DNA of 64,000 nt from Bacteroidota bacterium (GTDB lineage Bacteria; Bacteroidota; Bacteroidia; 2-12-FULL-35-15): contig JAOQAG010000022.1 of the NCBI GenBank assembly GCA_025963715.1, forward strand, positions 1 to 64,000. The letters are read 5' to 3'. Made by a program: the position numbers and the translations under genes. This document shows, in pieces, positions 7,328 through 17,250 of the stretch (its first letter is position 1; every line of letters begins with the position of its first letter). The notes below the pieces were generated by a model. That model saw only the letters and a list, made by a program, of their open reading frames with translations. It was not told the DNA's origin and did no database searches.

Positions 7328-9064
7328 ATGCGATTGAGGGTTATTTTGCTGTTTTCACTTTTTTTTATGTGTGCGTTTGCGCGTGCACAGCAAAATTATT
7401 CATTGTCGGTTTATTCCATCAGGGACGAAGCCATCCTGAAAAAAATCGCCTACCAGAAAAATTTTACTTCCAAAACCGATCGCGATAAAGAATTGCAAAA
7501 CCTGCTGTTCACTTGTTTTGATAATGCCTATTTAACGGCTGCTTATGATAGTATCATAAATGTGGATTCGCTTGCACAAAAAGCATATCTCACGTTTGGC
7601 GCGCAATACAAATGGGCCTACTTGAAAAAAGGAAATGTGGACGAAGGCGTATTGAGCGTAATCGGTTTCCGCGAAAAATTATACAGTAGCAGGCCCGTAA
7701 AATACAAAGATGTAAAACGCGTACAGGAAAAAATAATCACGTATTACGAAAACAACGGTTATCCATTTGCATCTATTCGCCTTGACAGCATTGTGATTGC
7801 CGGTGATAAAATTTCGGCGCAGCTGAACCTTGCAAAAAATAATGAGCAGAAGATCGATAGCATCATCATCAAAGGAAATGCGAAAATTGCACCCGTATAC
7901 ATGTACAATTACCTGGGAATAAAACCCGGGAATTTGTACGATGAAAGCCAGCTGCAGCGCGTAAATACACGCTTGCGCGAATTACCTTTTGTAACACTTC
8001 GCAAACCTTCGTCGGTTACATTTACCAATAAATACAACAAATTAATTTTAAACCTCGATAAAAAGCGCGCCAGTCAGTTTGATGGCGTAATAGGTGTTTT
8101 ACCTGACAACAACACCGGGAAAATTTTATTTACAGGCGATGTCCGGCTCAAATTACAAAATGGCCTGGGCCGCGGCGAGCTCATCGATTTAAACTGGAGC
8201 AGGCTACAGACGCAAACGCAAAACCTGGCGGTACGCCTTGTATATCCCTTTATTTTACGTACGCCTTTCGGGCTCGATTATAATTTTACGTTGTATAAAA
8301 AAGACACCACCTACATCGATCTCAATCAAAACATTGGCGTGCAATATTTGCTGAAAGGCGGTAATTACCTCAAGCTTTTTTACCAGAATAAAAGCTCTAC
8401 ATTGCTTTCTACCAATGGGCTGGAGTTTTTAACCACATTACCGGCTTATGCCGATGTGCATTTGAATATGTACGGTGTGGGTTTAAAAATGGAGCGTTTG
8501 GATTACCGCTTAAATCCCCGGAAAGGCTATTCGGTATTGGTAAATGCGAGCGCCGGAACAAAAACCATTAAAAAAAATGCAAAACTCAATCCCGTTATTT
8601 ATGATGGATTGAATTTAAATTCGGCACAGTACAATTCCGATTTACTGGCCAGCGTGTATTTTCCGGTTGGTAATCGCAGTGCAGTAAAAGTGGCAAACCA
8701 ATCGGCATTTTTATACGGAGAGTCCACCTTTCAAAATGAATTGTACCGGATCGGCGGATTAAAATCATTGCGCGGTTTTGATGAAGAATCCATTTACGCA
8801 TCTTCCTATTCCATTTTTTCGCTCGAATACCATTTTATACTCGAGCAAAACAGTTATTTATATGTGTTTGGCGATGGCGCCTGGTACGAAAATAAAAGCC
8901 TGGGCGAGTACGTAAAAGATACGCCGTACGGTTTTGGCGCCGGGATCAGCTTTGAAACAAAAGCCGGAATTTTTTCCATCAATTATGCACTCGGAAAACA
9001 ATTTGATAATCCCATCGAATTGAAAAGTGGCAAGATCCATTTCGGGATCGTCAATTATTTCTGA
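7328..9064 (+). CDS. BamA/TamA-like outer-membrane protein
   Basis: A 578-residue member of the Omp85 superfamily. It starts with a signal peptide (VILLFSLFFMCAFARAQ) and continues with periplasmic POTRA-like segments (about 100-240, e.g. VQEKIITYYENNGYPFASI and IDSIIIKGNAKIAPVYMYNY). A C-terminal 16-strand-type beta barrel (about 250-578) shows the characteristic RIGGLKSLRGFDEESIYAS and GAGISFETKAGIFSINYALG. At under 600 residues with a short POTRA region it is smaller than BamA itself and closer to TamA-like accessory proteins, so it probably translocates or inserts a restricted set of substrates. A second protein of the superfamily lies at 25657-27387. Confidence 0.85.
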   Translation: MRLRVILLFSLFFMCAFARAQQNYSLSVYSIRDEAILKKIAYQKNFTSKTDRDKELQNLLFTCFDNAYLTAAYDSIINVDSLAQKAYLTFGAQYKWAYLKKGNVDEGVLSVIGFREKLYSSRPVKYKDVKRVQEKIITYYENNGYPFASIRLDSIVIAGDKISAQLNLAKNNEQKIDSIIIKGNAKIAPVYMYNYLGIKPGNLYDESQLQRVNTRLRELPFVTLRKPSSVTFTNKYNKLILNLDKKRASQFDGVIGVLPDNNTGKILFTGDVRLKLQNGLGRGELIDLNWSRLQTQTQNLAVRLVYPFILRTPFGLDYNFTLYKKDTTYIDLNQNIGVQYLLKGGNYLKLFYQNKSSTLLSTNGLEFLTTLPAYADVHLNMYGVGLKMERLDYRLNPRKGYSVLVNASAGTKTIKKNAKLNPVIYDGLNLNSAQYNSDLLASVYFPVGNRSAVKVANQSAFLYGESTFQNELYRIGGLKSLRGFDEESIYASSYSIFSLEYHFILEQNSYLYVFGDGAWYENKSLGEYVKDTPYGFGAGISFETKAGIFSINYALGKQFDNPIELKSGKIHFGIVNYF

Positions 9065-9382
9065 TCATCTGAACCCGGATTTGAGCGTCTAATGCTCAGA
9101 ACTCCATTATTACAGGCCAGTTTCCGATAGCTGCTTTTAACTGAAATTCTGATAAATCTCCCGGATACAAAAAGCCATAAAACCTTACATGTGACTTTTT
9201 GATGAGCATATCGAATTGATTCCGCCGGGTCCTATGCTTTTCTTTGTTGTGTAAAGTGGTTATTTAACAGGCCTTAAATTTCCATTTCGGTCTATTCCAA
9301 TTCCGTTTTCAATGTGTTATTTATATAGTATTGACTTTTTTTTAAAAATAAATTGATTATGCACTGTTCTAAAAATTAATTT
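9065..9382. other. 318-base intergenic region without a gene
   Basis: AT-rich DNA between the BamA-like and FIST genes, with none of the dispersed modules common elsewhere. A TTGAC followed by T/A runs (about 9331-9365) may be part of the promoter of the FIST operon, but the match to the Bacteroidota consensus is poor. Confidence 0.5.
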
Positions 9383-10534
9383 ATGAAAATTATACAAAAA
9401 AAATTATCTGCATTAAGGGAATGGGAAATTATCAGGGATGATGGCTTTGATCACGGTTTATGCAATGTCGTTTTTGCTTTTGGCTCCCGCGAACTCCTGT
9501 CTGATGTTTCATTTTATTCTTTTTTCCAAAAGAGCTATCCATTAGCTGAAATAATAATGTGCTCCACTTCAGGAGAAATAATCGATACACAGGTAAGTGA
9601 TAACACGATCTCCTTAACAGGGATATTTTTTGAGCGAACAGCTATAAAAGTGTGCAGCATTGAAATTGAAAGTGCAGAAGAAAGCTTTGATACCGGGAAG
9701 CGGTTATCGGGCCTGCTTGAGCATCCGGGGCTAAAGCATGTAATGGTTATTTCGGATGGTATGAAAGTAAACGGAACCGAGCTGGTGAATGGTTTGGCGC
9801 AAGGTTTACCGCAGGGAGTAATTATTACAGGCGGATTGGCCGGTGATGGATACAGATTTGAAAAAACGATTGTGGGTGCTAATGGGACACCAATAGAAGG
9901 GCAAATCATTGCGATCGGTTTTTACGGCCAGCATATCATTACATCGTACGGCAGTGTTGGCGGATGGGGGCCGTTTGGTCCGGAGAGGCTTATAACCAAA
10001 GCAAAAGGTAATATACTGTTTGAATTGGATGGAAAGCCTGCCCTGAATATTTATAAAAATTACCTGGGTGAATATGCCAGTGAGCTACCCGGCTCCGGCT
10101 TATTGTTCCCTTTAAGTATCCGCAGCAATACTTCCGGAAATTTTCTTGTAAGAACCATTCTTTCAATTAATGAAAAGGAGGGGAGCTTAACTTTTGCAGG
10201 AAGTATTCCGGAAGGCGTGTATGCCAGGTTTATGAAAGCCAGCTTCAATAAATTAATTGAAGGTGCATATGATGCGGCACAAAATAGCATAATAGGTACA
10301 ATTCAGAAGCCCGACCTGGCCATTCTGATTAGTTGTGTTGGAAGAAAATTGGTTTTGGACCAACGTGTGGAAGAAGAAATAGAAGTGATCAGGACAATTT
10401 ATGGAAACCAGACCGCAATTACCGGTTTTTATTCTTATGGAGAAATTTCCCCTCTCCTGGACTCCGTAATATGTGAATTACATAATCAGACCATGACAAT
10501 AACAACTTTTACTGAAGCAGATGAATCTAAATAA
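9383..10534 (+). CDS. FIST (N and C) domain sensor protein
   Basis: A 383-residue soluble protein with a FIST N domain (about 28-225) followed by a FIST C domain (about 230-370). FIST proteins are predicted small-ligand sensors, possibly for amino acids, working with signalling enzymes. Visible hallmarks are VVFAFGSRELL, EIIMCSTSGEI, GVIITGGLAGDGYRFEKT, YGSVGGWGPFGPERLIT and the C-domain end TAITGFYSYGEISP. Its stop overlaps the start of the PAS kinase gene by 14 bases, so the two are translated together and very likely form one pathway in which FIST binds the ligand and the kinase passes the signal. Confidence 0.92.
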   Translation: MKIIQKKLSALREWEIIRDDGFDHGLCNVVFAFGSRELLSDVSFYSFFQKSYPLAEIIMCSTSGEIIDTQVSDNTISLTGIFFERTAIKVCSIEIESAEESFDTGKRLSGLLEHPGLKHVMVISDGMKVNGTELVNGLAQGLPQGVIITGGLAGDGYRFEKTIVGANGTPIEGQIIAIGFYGQHIITSYGSVGGWGPFGPERLITKAKGNILFELDGKPALNIYKNYLGEYASELPGSGLLFPLSIRSNTSGNFLVRTILSINEKEGSLTFAGSIPEGVYARFMKASFNKLIEGAYDAAQNSIIGTIQKPDLAILISCVGRKLVLDQRVEEEIEVIRTIYGNQTAITGFYSYGEISPLLDSVICELHNQTMTITTFTEADESK

Positions 10535-12959
10535 ACTTTTATCACGACAAGTGCAAAAATACTTAGGTGGACTGGAGAATGTTCCTGCCGGTCTGCATGG
10601 CTTTTTAATGGCAGTGTCAGAATCGTACGATCACTATGAAAAAGATCATAGAATGCTGGAACGTAGTATCGATCTCAGTTCTGCTGAAATGATAGAGCTG
10701 AACAGCGTATTGCGGCAGGAAACCAAAAAACTTAAAGCCGCCGATGACGAGCTCAGAAAATTATTTCAAAATATTGATGAGGTCTTTTTTTCTGTTGATA
10801 TGAGATCTTATAAGCTTATTCAAATCTCTGAAGCATGTGAAAAAATTTACGGATATAGCCCCACGGAATTTTATACCATTCCTGATTTGTGGAGGAAGGT
10901 TGTTCATCCAAGCGATATAAATATTTCGGATCAGCAGGTTGTAAGATTGAAAAAAGGCGAAAATGTGTTTAATCAATACAGGATAATACATAAAAACGGA
11001 AGTGAGCGGTGGATTGAAAATAAAATTATTCCTACGCTTGAAGATGGGAATCTTGTCCGCCTGGACGGTATAACAAGCGACATCACTGCGAGAAAAAAAA
11101 CGGAAAGACTGATTCTTGAATCTGAAAAAAAATACAGGCTGGTATTTGAGAACCCTTTTCTTGGTGTGGCGCTTGGAACAATGGAAGGAGTGGTTATGAA
11201 TGCAAACAAGGCATTTTATAGTTTACTGGGCTATACGCATGAGGAAATACAAAATGTTCATTTTTCAACATTTACGTATGCTCTTGATATGGAAAAGGAA
11301 ATGCCTTTTATAAAAAAAATGGCAAATGGGGAGCTGAATCAATACCAGCTGGAAAAAAGATATATAACAAAACAAAATGAAATTATCTGGGTAGAGCTAA
11401 GTGTTAGTTGCGTAAAAAATGAGGCAGATCAGATACAATTTGTAGTTGCCGTTATCCAGGATATTACAGCAAAAAAGAAATCAAAAGAATCGCTTCTTAA
11501 ATCGGAAGCAAATCTTATGAATATTTTAGAAAATACCGATACGGCGTATGTGCTGCTTGATAATAATGGAGACATTCTTTCTTTCAATAAAATTGCCCGT
11601 AACATGGGAATAGAAGAAATAGAAGAATCTCTTGAGATAGGAAAAAATTATGCGGACCTTATGTTTGAAGACAGGAAAAACGCTGTACGGGCCAAAATTA
11701 AAAATGTATTGGCACACGGAAAGCCGGTTAAATATGAAACCAGTAGCGAAAAAAACGACGCAACCAAATGGTTTTACGTAAGCATGCACCCGATTTTTGG
11801 CGAAAATAAGCATGTAATAGGCTTAAGCGTTGCCGTAACGAACATTACTGAAAGGAAAAAAACAGAAACACTCATCAGTGGAAGCAATGAACGGTACGAA
11901 CTGGTTACTAAAGCCACAAAAGATATAATCTGGGATTGGAATCTTTCTGAAGAAAGATTGTATCGATCTTCAAATTATGAACAAGTCTTCGGCTATTCAA
12001 ATTCAAATAATATATACGACAAACCATCGTGGGAAAATATTCATACGGAAGACCGGGAAAGGATAAAAGAATCTATTATGAAAAGAATAGGTGATCCGGC
12101 TGCTGTTCTGTGGGAGGATCAATACCGCTATTACCGGGCTAACGGAGAGTTGGCATATGTAGATGATCGTGGATACATCATCCGGGACGATAAGAAAAAG
12201 ACCATTCGGGTAGTAGGTGCAATGCGGGATATAACCGATGAAAAAACACTTCAAAACGAGCGGAGTAAAATGACTTCCGATCTTTTACAGCGAAACCGGG
12301 ACCTGGAACAGTTTGCTTATATCATTTCCCATAACCTCCGGTCTCCTCTTGCCAATATAATAGGGCTCATGAATTTATTTCAGAATGATTTAATACGGGA
12401 TAACGATGAATATAAAAAATGCATAAAAGGGCTGCTTCTGTCTACAAATAAATTAGACACGGTTATCAAAGATATAAGTTATATCCTGCAGGTTAGACGT
12501 GAGATAAATGAAAAGAAAGAGCCCGTTCTGTTTTCAGAGTTGGTTGCGGATATTAAAATAAGCATCAATAATTTGTTGCAAACGGAGAATGCTTTAATAG
12601 AAACAAATTTTGAAATAGACCAGGTTTTTACGCTGAAAAGCTATATGTATAGCATCTTTTATAATCTTATTTCGAATAGCCTGAAATACCGTAATGGCGT
12701 AACACCCATTATTTCGATCAGTAGCGAAAAAAGGAACAATAAAATATTTTTAATTTTTAAGGATAATGGATTAGGGATCGATCTGAAAGTTCAGAGAGAT
12801 AAGATCTTCGGCTTATATAATAAATTCCATTTTCACAAAGAAGGCAAAGGCATGGGATTATATATGACAAAAACGCAGGTTGAAATCCTCGGAGGTAAAA
12901 TTGATGTGAAAAGTGATGTAAACCAGGGGACGGAATTTTTTATAGAATTAGAACGCTAA
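10521..12959 (+). CDS. Multi-PAS sensor histidine kinase
   Basis: A cytoplasmic hybrid-free histidine kinase of 812 residues with no transmembrane segment. It has an N-terminal helical region (about 1-80) and four PAS/PAC units (about 80-195, 200-320, 325-445 and 450-575), each ending in a DITxxKK-type PAC tail such as ITSDITARKKTE. The HisKA domain carries SHNLRSPLANI with the phospho-accepting His at about 604. The HATPase domain shows DNGLGID and GKGMGLYMTK. The gene starts inside the end of the FIST gene. No response regulator is adjacent, so its target must lie elsewhere. Confidence 0.93.
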   Translation: MNLNKLLSRQVQKYLGGLENVPAGLHGFLMAVSESYDHYEKDHRMLERSIDLSSAEMIELNSVLRQETKKLKAADDELRKLFQNIDEVFFSVDMRSYKLIQISEACEKIYGYSPTEFYTIPDLWRKVVHPSDINISDQQVVRLKKGENVFNQYRIIHKNGSERWIENKIIPTLEDGNLVRLDGITSDITARKKTERLILESEKKYRLVFENPFLGVALGTMEGVVMNANKAFYSLLGYTHEEIQNVHFSTFTYALDMEKEMPFIKKMANGELNQYQLEKRYITKQNEIIWVELSVSCVKNEADQIQFVVAVIQDITAKKKSKESLLKSEANLMNILENTDTAYVLLDNNGDILSFNKIARNMGIEEIEESLEIGKNYADLMFEDRKNAVRAKIKNVLAHGKPVKYETSSEKNDATKWFYVSMHPIFGENKHVIGLSVAVTNITERKKTETLISGSNERYELVTKATKDIIWDWNLSEERLYRSSNYEQVFGYSNSNNIYDKPSWENIHTEDRERIKESIMKRIGDPAAVLWEDQYRYYRANGELAYVDDRGYIIRDDKKKTIRVVGAMRDITDEKTLQNERSKMTSDLLQRNRDLEQFAYIISHNLRSPLANIIGLMNLFQNDLIRDNDEYKKCIKGLLLSTNKLDTVIKDISYILQVRREINEKKEPVLFSELVADIKISINNLLQTENALIETNFEIDQVFTLKSYMYSIFYNLISNSLKYRNGVTPIISISSEKRNNKIFLIFKDNGLGIDLKVQRDKIFGLYNKFHFHKEGKGMGLYMTKTQVEILGGKIDVKSDVNQGTEFFIELER

Positions 12960-13084
12960 CTTTTTGATTTTATCCAATTCACTCCAAATTGCTGCCGGTA
13001 TAGTTCTGTAGCCGTTATATGACGGATGTTTATTTTTATTATTTCATAAATGGGCGATATGCTGATTGTGCTTATTGGCAGGCA

Positions 13085-13160
13085 ATCAGGCGCTCTTTCC
13101 TGCCTTCCCCCCTCACGGTGAAAATTCCTTCTTTTTCGCGCCTTCACGGCGAAAAAATCT
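13085..13160. repeat. Short copy of the CGCCTTCACGGCGAAAA module
   Basis: TTCGCGCCTTCACGGCGAAAAA just upstream of rmuC is a variant of the GCGCCTTCGTGGnAAAA module. CCCCTCACGGTGAAAATT 25 bases earlier looks like a degraded second copy. Bases 12960-13193 otherwise hold nothing recognisable. Confidence 0.55.
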
Positions 13161-13193
13161 GTAAATTAGCAATTCAAATTTTTGAGTGTTTTT

Positions 13194-14648
13194 ATGGAGA
13201 TTTTATTTTTAATTATCGGGCTGGTGTTGGGTTTTGTGATCGCGTTTTTGTTGTTCAGGAACAAAAATACAGCGGTGGCGGATCCGTCCGTGCAGGATGC
13301 AAAGTTTGTAGCGCTGGAAAAAGAAAAATTAGTGCTGTCGACCACTTTTGCCAATGCCGAAAAAGAAATTACCCGCATCAATCTCGAATTGAAAAACCTG
13401 CGCGAACAATCGGCGCTGGAAATAACTGCCGAGCGCCAGAAATATACCACCGAATTAAATACTGAGCGGGAACGTTACATCGCCGAACTGAATACTGAAA
13501 AAGAAAAGCTCAGCAAAGCCGAATCACGCATTGCCCGTGCCGAGGAAATTTACAAATCGCAGGAAGATAAATATACCACATTAAAAACCGACCTGGAAAA
13601 CGTACACAAAAAATACAGCACCGAGTTTGAAGTGATCGCCAATAAGATCCTCGATGAAAAATCATTGAAATTTACGGAGCAGAATAAATCCAACATGGAT
13701 ATTATTTTAAATCCATTGAAGGACAACATCAAGCGTTTTGAAGAGCAGGTACAAAAATCTTACAAAACCGAATCTGACGAGCGTATTACTTTAAAAACCG
13801 AAATAAAAAACCTGATCGATCTTAACAAGCAGATCAGTGAAGAAGCAAATAACCTGACCAAAGCGCTGAAAGGCGAAAACAAAACACAGGGAAACTGGGG
13901 CGAGCTTATTTTAGAAAAAGTACTGGAGCGTTCGGGTTTGGTAAAAGACCAGGAATACCGTTTGGAATACAGTACTACCAACGAAGAAGGATCGCGGATC
14001 CGGCCGGATGCAGTGATTATGCTGCCGGATAACAAACACATTATTGTGGATGCAAAAGTGTCGCTCATCGGATACGAAGCCTTTGTAAATGCTACCAATG
14101 AAGAAGACAGCGCCCGTTATATAAAAGAGCATTTAGCATCCGTTCGCACACACATTAAAACACTGAGCGAAAAAAATTATTCCACTTCCGCAGATTTTAA
14201 TACGCCTGATTTTGTGCTGTTGTTCATTCCCATTGAATCGTCGTTCAGCATTGCTGTGCAAGCCGATCAGGAATTGTTCAATTTTGCATGGGACAAAAAA
14301 ATTGTGATCGTAAGTCCATCCACATTACTGGCTACATTACGCACCATTGCATCCGTTTGGAAGCAGGAGCGCCAGACAAAAAATGCCATCGAGATCGCGA
14401 AACAAAGCGGTGCGCTGTACGATAAATTTGTGGGCTTTTTGGAAGACATGGACAAGCTCGGCAAGAACATGGATGCATCACGCACCGTGTACGAAGCCGC
14501 TATGAACAAGCTGTACAAAGGATCCGGCAATTTGGTAAAACGCGCACAGGACATTGAAAAACTGGGTGCAAAAGCAAGCAAAAAAATTTCGACCAAATAC
14601 CTGGAAACAGACGAGCCGCCGCAATTAACGGAAGATGTAAATAACTGA
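13194..14648 (+). CDS. rmuC: DNA recombination protein RmuC
   Basis: RmuC family proteins limit inversion and recombination at short inverted repeats and have a PD-(D/E)xK nuclease-like core. The start at ATG 13194 puts a transmembrane helix first (FLIIGLVLGFVIAFLLF); an in-frame TTG at 13182 is less likely. A long coiled coil (about 25-200, Glu/Lys-rich) follows, then the RmuC domain with NWGELILEKVLERSGL, IRPDAVIMLPDNKHIIVDAK and SPSTLLATLRTIASVW. The length of 484 residues is typical. The role is notable in a region so rich in inverted repeats, though nothing shows a direct link. Confidence 0.95.
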   Translation: MEILFLIIGLVLGFVIAFLLFRNKNTAVADPSVQDAKFVALEKEKLVLSTTFANAEKEITRINLELKNLREQSALEITAERQKYTTELNTERERYIAELNTEKEKLSKAESRIARAEEIYKSQEDKYTTLKTDLENVHKKYSTEFEVIANKILDEKSLKFTEQNKSNMDIILNPLKDNIKRFEEQVQKSYKTESDERITLKTEIKNLIDLNKQISEEANNLTKALKGENKTQGNWGELILEKVLERSGLVKDQEYRLEYSTTNEEGSRIRPDAVIMLPDNKHIIVDAKVSLIGYEAFVNATNEEDSARYIKEHLASVRTHIKTLSEKNYSTSADFNTPDFVLLFIPIESSFSIAVQADQELFNFAWDKKIVIVSPSTLLATLRTIASVWKQERQTKNAIEIAKQSGALYDKFVGFLEDMDKLGKNMDASRTVYEAAMNKLYKGSGNLVKRAQDIEKLGAKASKKISTKYLETDEPPQLTEDVNN

Positions 14649-14699
14649 TAAGATTTTACGATCCGGTATTCCGGCCCGTTCAATGAAAAATAAATAACA

Positions 14700-15965
14700 A
14701 TGAAAAAATATTTTTTATACCTGCTTGTTGTCGCGCTCGCTATTGCCTGCGGTACGCCTAAAAAAACAACCAGCTCGGCGCCCAGCACAACGTACAAAAA
14801 GGAAGCGAACAGCATTCACCCACAGTTTGCGGTGTTCAATGTGAGCGATTCCATCTCGGAGCTGAATTTTAAGATCGCCAGCAAAGAGTTGTTGTATACG
14901 CGTCCCGACGGAATTAATTTTTCATCCAATGTGCTGATCTCTTTTCGCATGTATTCCAGCTACGAATCCAAAGAGATCCTGGATAGTGGCTCTGTACGCC
15001 TTGTTGACAAGAACAATGCGCTGGAAGATAAATTCCTGATCGGTAAAATGAATGTGCACGCTATTTCTCCGCACAGCTATTTTGTGCGTTTGAAAGTGAT
15101 CGATCTGAATCGTAATAATGAAGTGACTGCGGTAACAACCATTGAAAAAGACAATGATCTCAATCGCCAGAATTTCATTGTAAAATCGGCAGAGACCGAT
15201 GCGCCGATCTTTAGAAGTTTTGTGAAGCTGGGCGAGGAAGTGACTATCAATTACAAAGCAAAAATTGCGGTGAATTTATATGTGCGTTATTACAACCGCG
15301 AATTTCCACTGGCATCGCCACCGTTTTCGCTCACAGAGCCAAAACCCTTTATGTATAAGCCCGATAGCGTGTATGTGTTGCAGATGTCAACGGAAGGGAT
15401 TGCAACATTTACAGCAACAAAAAAAGGATTTTACCACATCCAGCTGGATACAACCAAGCGCGATGGCATTACACTTTTTAATTTTGTGGATGCATTCCCC
15501 GACATTCGCAAAGCAGATGATATGATCCTGCCTTTGCGCTTTATTACTTCCAAACAGGAATATGAAGAGATGGTTACCAGCGTAAGCAAAAAAATTGCAG
15601 TGGATAAATTCTGGATGGATTGCACCGGCAACCAGGATCGTGCAAAAGAGATCATTCGTAAATTTTACAACCGTGTACAGGATGCCAATACTTATTTTAC
15701 ATCGTATCTGGAAGGTTGGAAAACCGACCGTGGCATGATCTACCTGATCTACGGCGCGCCCAATGTAATTTACCGTACTGCTAATTCCGAAACCTGGACG
15801 TATGGAGAAGAAGGCAATATCAATTCGCTGAATTATACGTTTTCAAAAGTAAATAATCCCTTTACCGACAATGATTTTGCACTGGAACGCTCAGCTGCCT
15901 ATAAACAATCGTGGTACACTGCCGTGGATATCTGGAGGCAGGGACGTGCGTATTTGCAGGACTGA
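14700..15965 (+). CDS. GWxTD domain lipoprotein
   Basis: A 421-residue protein with a lipoprotein signal (lipobox AIAC, Cys about residue 17) and a C-terminal GWxTD domain. The naming motif is visible as YLEGWKTDRGMIYLIYGAP (about 345-363). The domain is found in Bacteroidota and Acidobacteriota secreted proteins; its function is not known. The N-terminal 300 residues are beta-rich with Ig-like spacing. The gene follows rmuC by 51 bases and precedes rlmB by about 210, with no clear functional partner. Confidence 0.88.
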   Translation: MKKYFLYLLVVALAIACGTPKKTTSSAPSTTYKKEANSIHPQFAVFNVSDSISELNFKIASKELLYTRPDGINFSSNVLISFRMYSSYESKEILDSGSVRLVDKNNALEDKFLIGKMNVHAISPHSYFVRLKVIDLNRNNEVTAVTTIEKDNDLNRQNFIVKSAETDAPIFRSFVKLGEEVTINYKAKIAVNLYVRYYNREFPLASPPFSLTEPKPFMYKPDSVYVLQMSTEGIATFTATKKGFYHIQLDTTKRDGITLFNFVDAFPDIRKADDMILPLRFITSKQEYEEMVTSVSKKIAVDKFWMDCTGNQDRAKEIIRKFYNRVQDANTYFTSYLEGWKTDRGMIYLIYGAPNVIYRTANSETWTYGEEGNINSLNYTFSKVNNPFTDNDFALERSAAYKQSWYTAVDIWRQGRAYLQD

Positions 15966-15974
15966 TCCAGTAGA

Positions 15975-16136
15975 CAATGAAAGAAGTAGACAAGAAAAAA
16001 ATAAATAGGCAATAGGCAGTTGGCAATAAAAAAAATAAGAAGAAAAAAAAATAAGTAAAGAAACAATAACCAAACATATGCCTCCGCGAGCTTTGCGCCT
16101 TCTTTGCGCTCTCTGCGGTTAAAGCACACAGTACTA
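15975..16136. repeat. Dispersed modules GTAGACAAGAAA and CTTTGCG..CTCTGCGGTTAAA
   Basis: GTAGACAATGAAAGAAGTAG resembles, in reverse complement, the CTTGTCTACTG units at 30622-30678. CCTTCTTTGCGCTCTCTGCG at 16099-16118, followed by GTTAAAGCACAC, matches the module at 5048-5072. This second module runs in frame into rlmB and creates a false N-terminal extension. Confidence 0.65.
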
Positions 16137-16175
16137 ACAACCAGCAAAATAATAACTGCGGTTAAAAACACAACA

Positions 16176-16937
16176 ATGCAAACAAAAGAACAACAAAAAG
16201 AAAATGAGAATATGATCTTCGGGATCCGCCCGGTGATAGAAGCATTAAAAGCAGGGAAAGAAATTGACAGGCTGTTTGTACAAACCGGTTTAAAAAATGA
16301 ACTGTTCGGCGAGATGATGGGCATGTTGAAAAAACACAATGTGTTGTACCAATATGTTCCGGCCGAAAAATTAAACCGTCTTACTTCCAAAAATCACCAG
16401 GGAGTGGTGGGATATATTTCATCGATCGAGTATCATAAAATTGAAGAAGTATTACCGGCTGTTTTTGAAAAAGGGAAAATACCTTTGATCCTCATCCTGG
16501 ATCGTATCACGGATGTGCGCAACTTTGGCGCCATTGCGCGTACAGCTGAATGTTCGGGTGTGGATGCCATTATTATTCCCACAAAAGGCGCAGCGCAGAT
16601 CAATGCCGATGCGATCAAAACGTCTACCGGTGCATTGCACACGATCCCGGTTTGCAGGGAAGAAAACTTAAAACAGGTAATCGAATATCTTCGCGAAAGC
16701 GGCTTGCTGGTAATTGCCTGTACCGAAAAAACAAAAGAGAATTATTACCAGCAGGATTTTACATTGCCTGTGGCGATCATGATGGGATCAGAAGAAAACG
16801 GGATCTCGTCGGAGTTTCTGAAAATGGCAGATGCACATGCAAAAATTCCATTGATGGGAGAGATCAGCTCGCTGAATGTGTCGGTAGCAACAGGGGTTAT
16901 TTTGTACGAAGCGGTAAGGCAGCGACTAACGGAATGA
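16176..16937 (+). CDS. rlmB: 23S rRNA (guanosine-2'-O)-methyltransferase, RlmB type
   Basis: A SpoU-family (SPOUT) methyltransferase that uses S-adenosylmethionine to methylate a ribose in 23S rRNA, by homology G2251. The N-terminal substrate-binding domain begins IFGIRPVIEALKAGKEIDRL. The catalytic knot shows RITDVRNFGAIARTAECSG (motif 1), PVAIMMGSEENGIS (motif 2) and IPLMGEISSLNVSVATGVIL (motif 3). I choose ATG 16176 (253 residues), because the 24 upstream codons come from the dispersed repeat and are not conserved in the family. Confidence 0.95.
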   Translation: MQTKEQQKENENMIFGIRPVIEALKAGKEIDRLFVQTGLKNELFGEMMGMLKKHNVLYQYVPAEKLNRLTSKNHQGVVGYISSIEYHKIEEVLPAVFEKGKIPLILILDRITDVRNFGAIARTAECSGVDAIIIPTKGAAQINADAIKTSTGALHTIPVCREENLKQVIEYLRESGLLVIACTEKTKENYYQQDFTLPVAIMMGSEENGISSEFLKMADAHAKIPLMGEISSLNVSVATGVILYEAVRQRLTE

Positions 16938-17205
16938 TCTGCTAAATGCCAATCTGTACCAATATACTAATCTGTGTGTGATGGAACGCGGATGAGGCGG
17001 ATGAAGCAGATAAAAACAGATTTGTGTGGTGCTGTATTTTGATTTATACTAAAATAAAAAACGTGCAGGATCAATTCCCCTCTTGAGAGGGGTTAGGGGT
17101 GTGTCAATACAGGAACGAATTTAACGAATCTGTATCTGCTAAATCCGGAGTACACTCTTAATTTTTAACTGTCATTCTGGTCCGCTGCGGCGGACGGGAT
17201 CTGTT
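16936..17205. repeat. Run of dispersed modules
   Basis: In order: ATCTGCTAAATGCCAATCTG with ACCAATATACTAATCTGTGT (16937-16976, recurring at 19270-19310); TTCCCCTCTTGAGAGGGG (17075-17092, as at 3385); CAGGAACGAATTTAACGAAT (17109-17128, as at 2920, 6500 and 34670); and GTCATTCTGGTCCGCTGCGG with a GTCCGC/GCGGAC hairpin (17171-17202). There is no ORF of interest. The gap runs from 16938 to 17389. Confidence 0.75.
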
Positions 17206-17250
17206 TATTTAGAACGTGATCATTCGTAACAATAAATATTAAATAGAGTA

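Noticed and set aside
16104-16175. N-terminal extension of RlmB
   Set aside because: The codons derive from the CTTTGCG..CTCTGCGG dispersed module and do not match the conserved family start.
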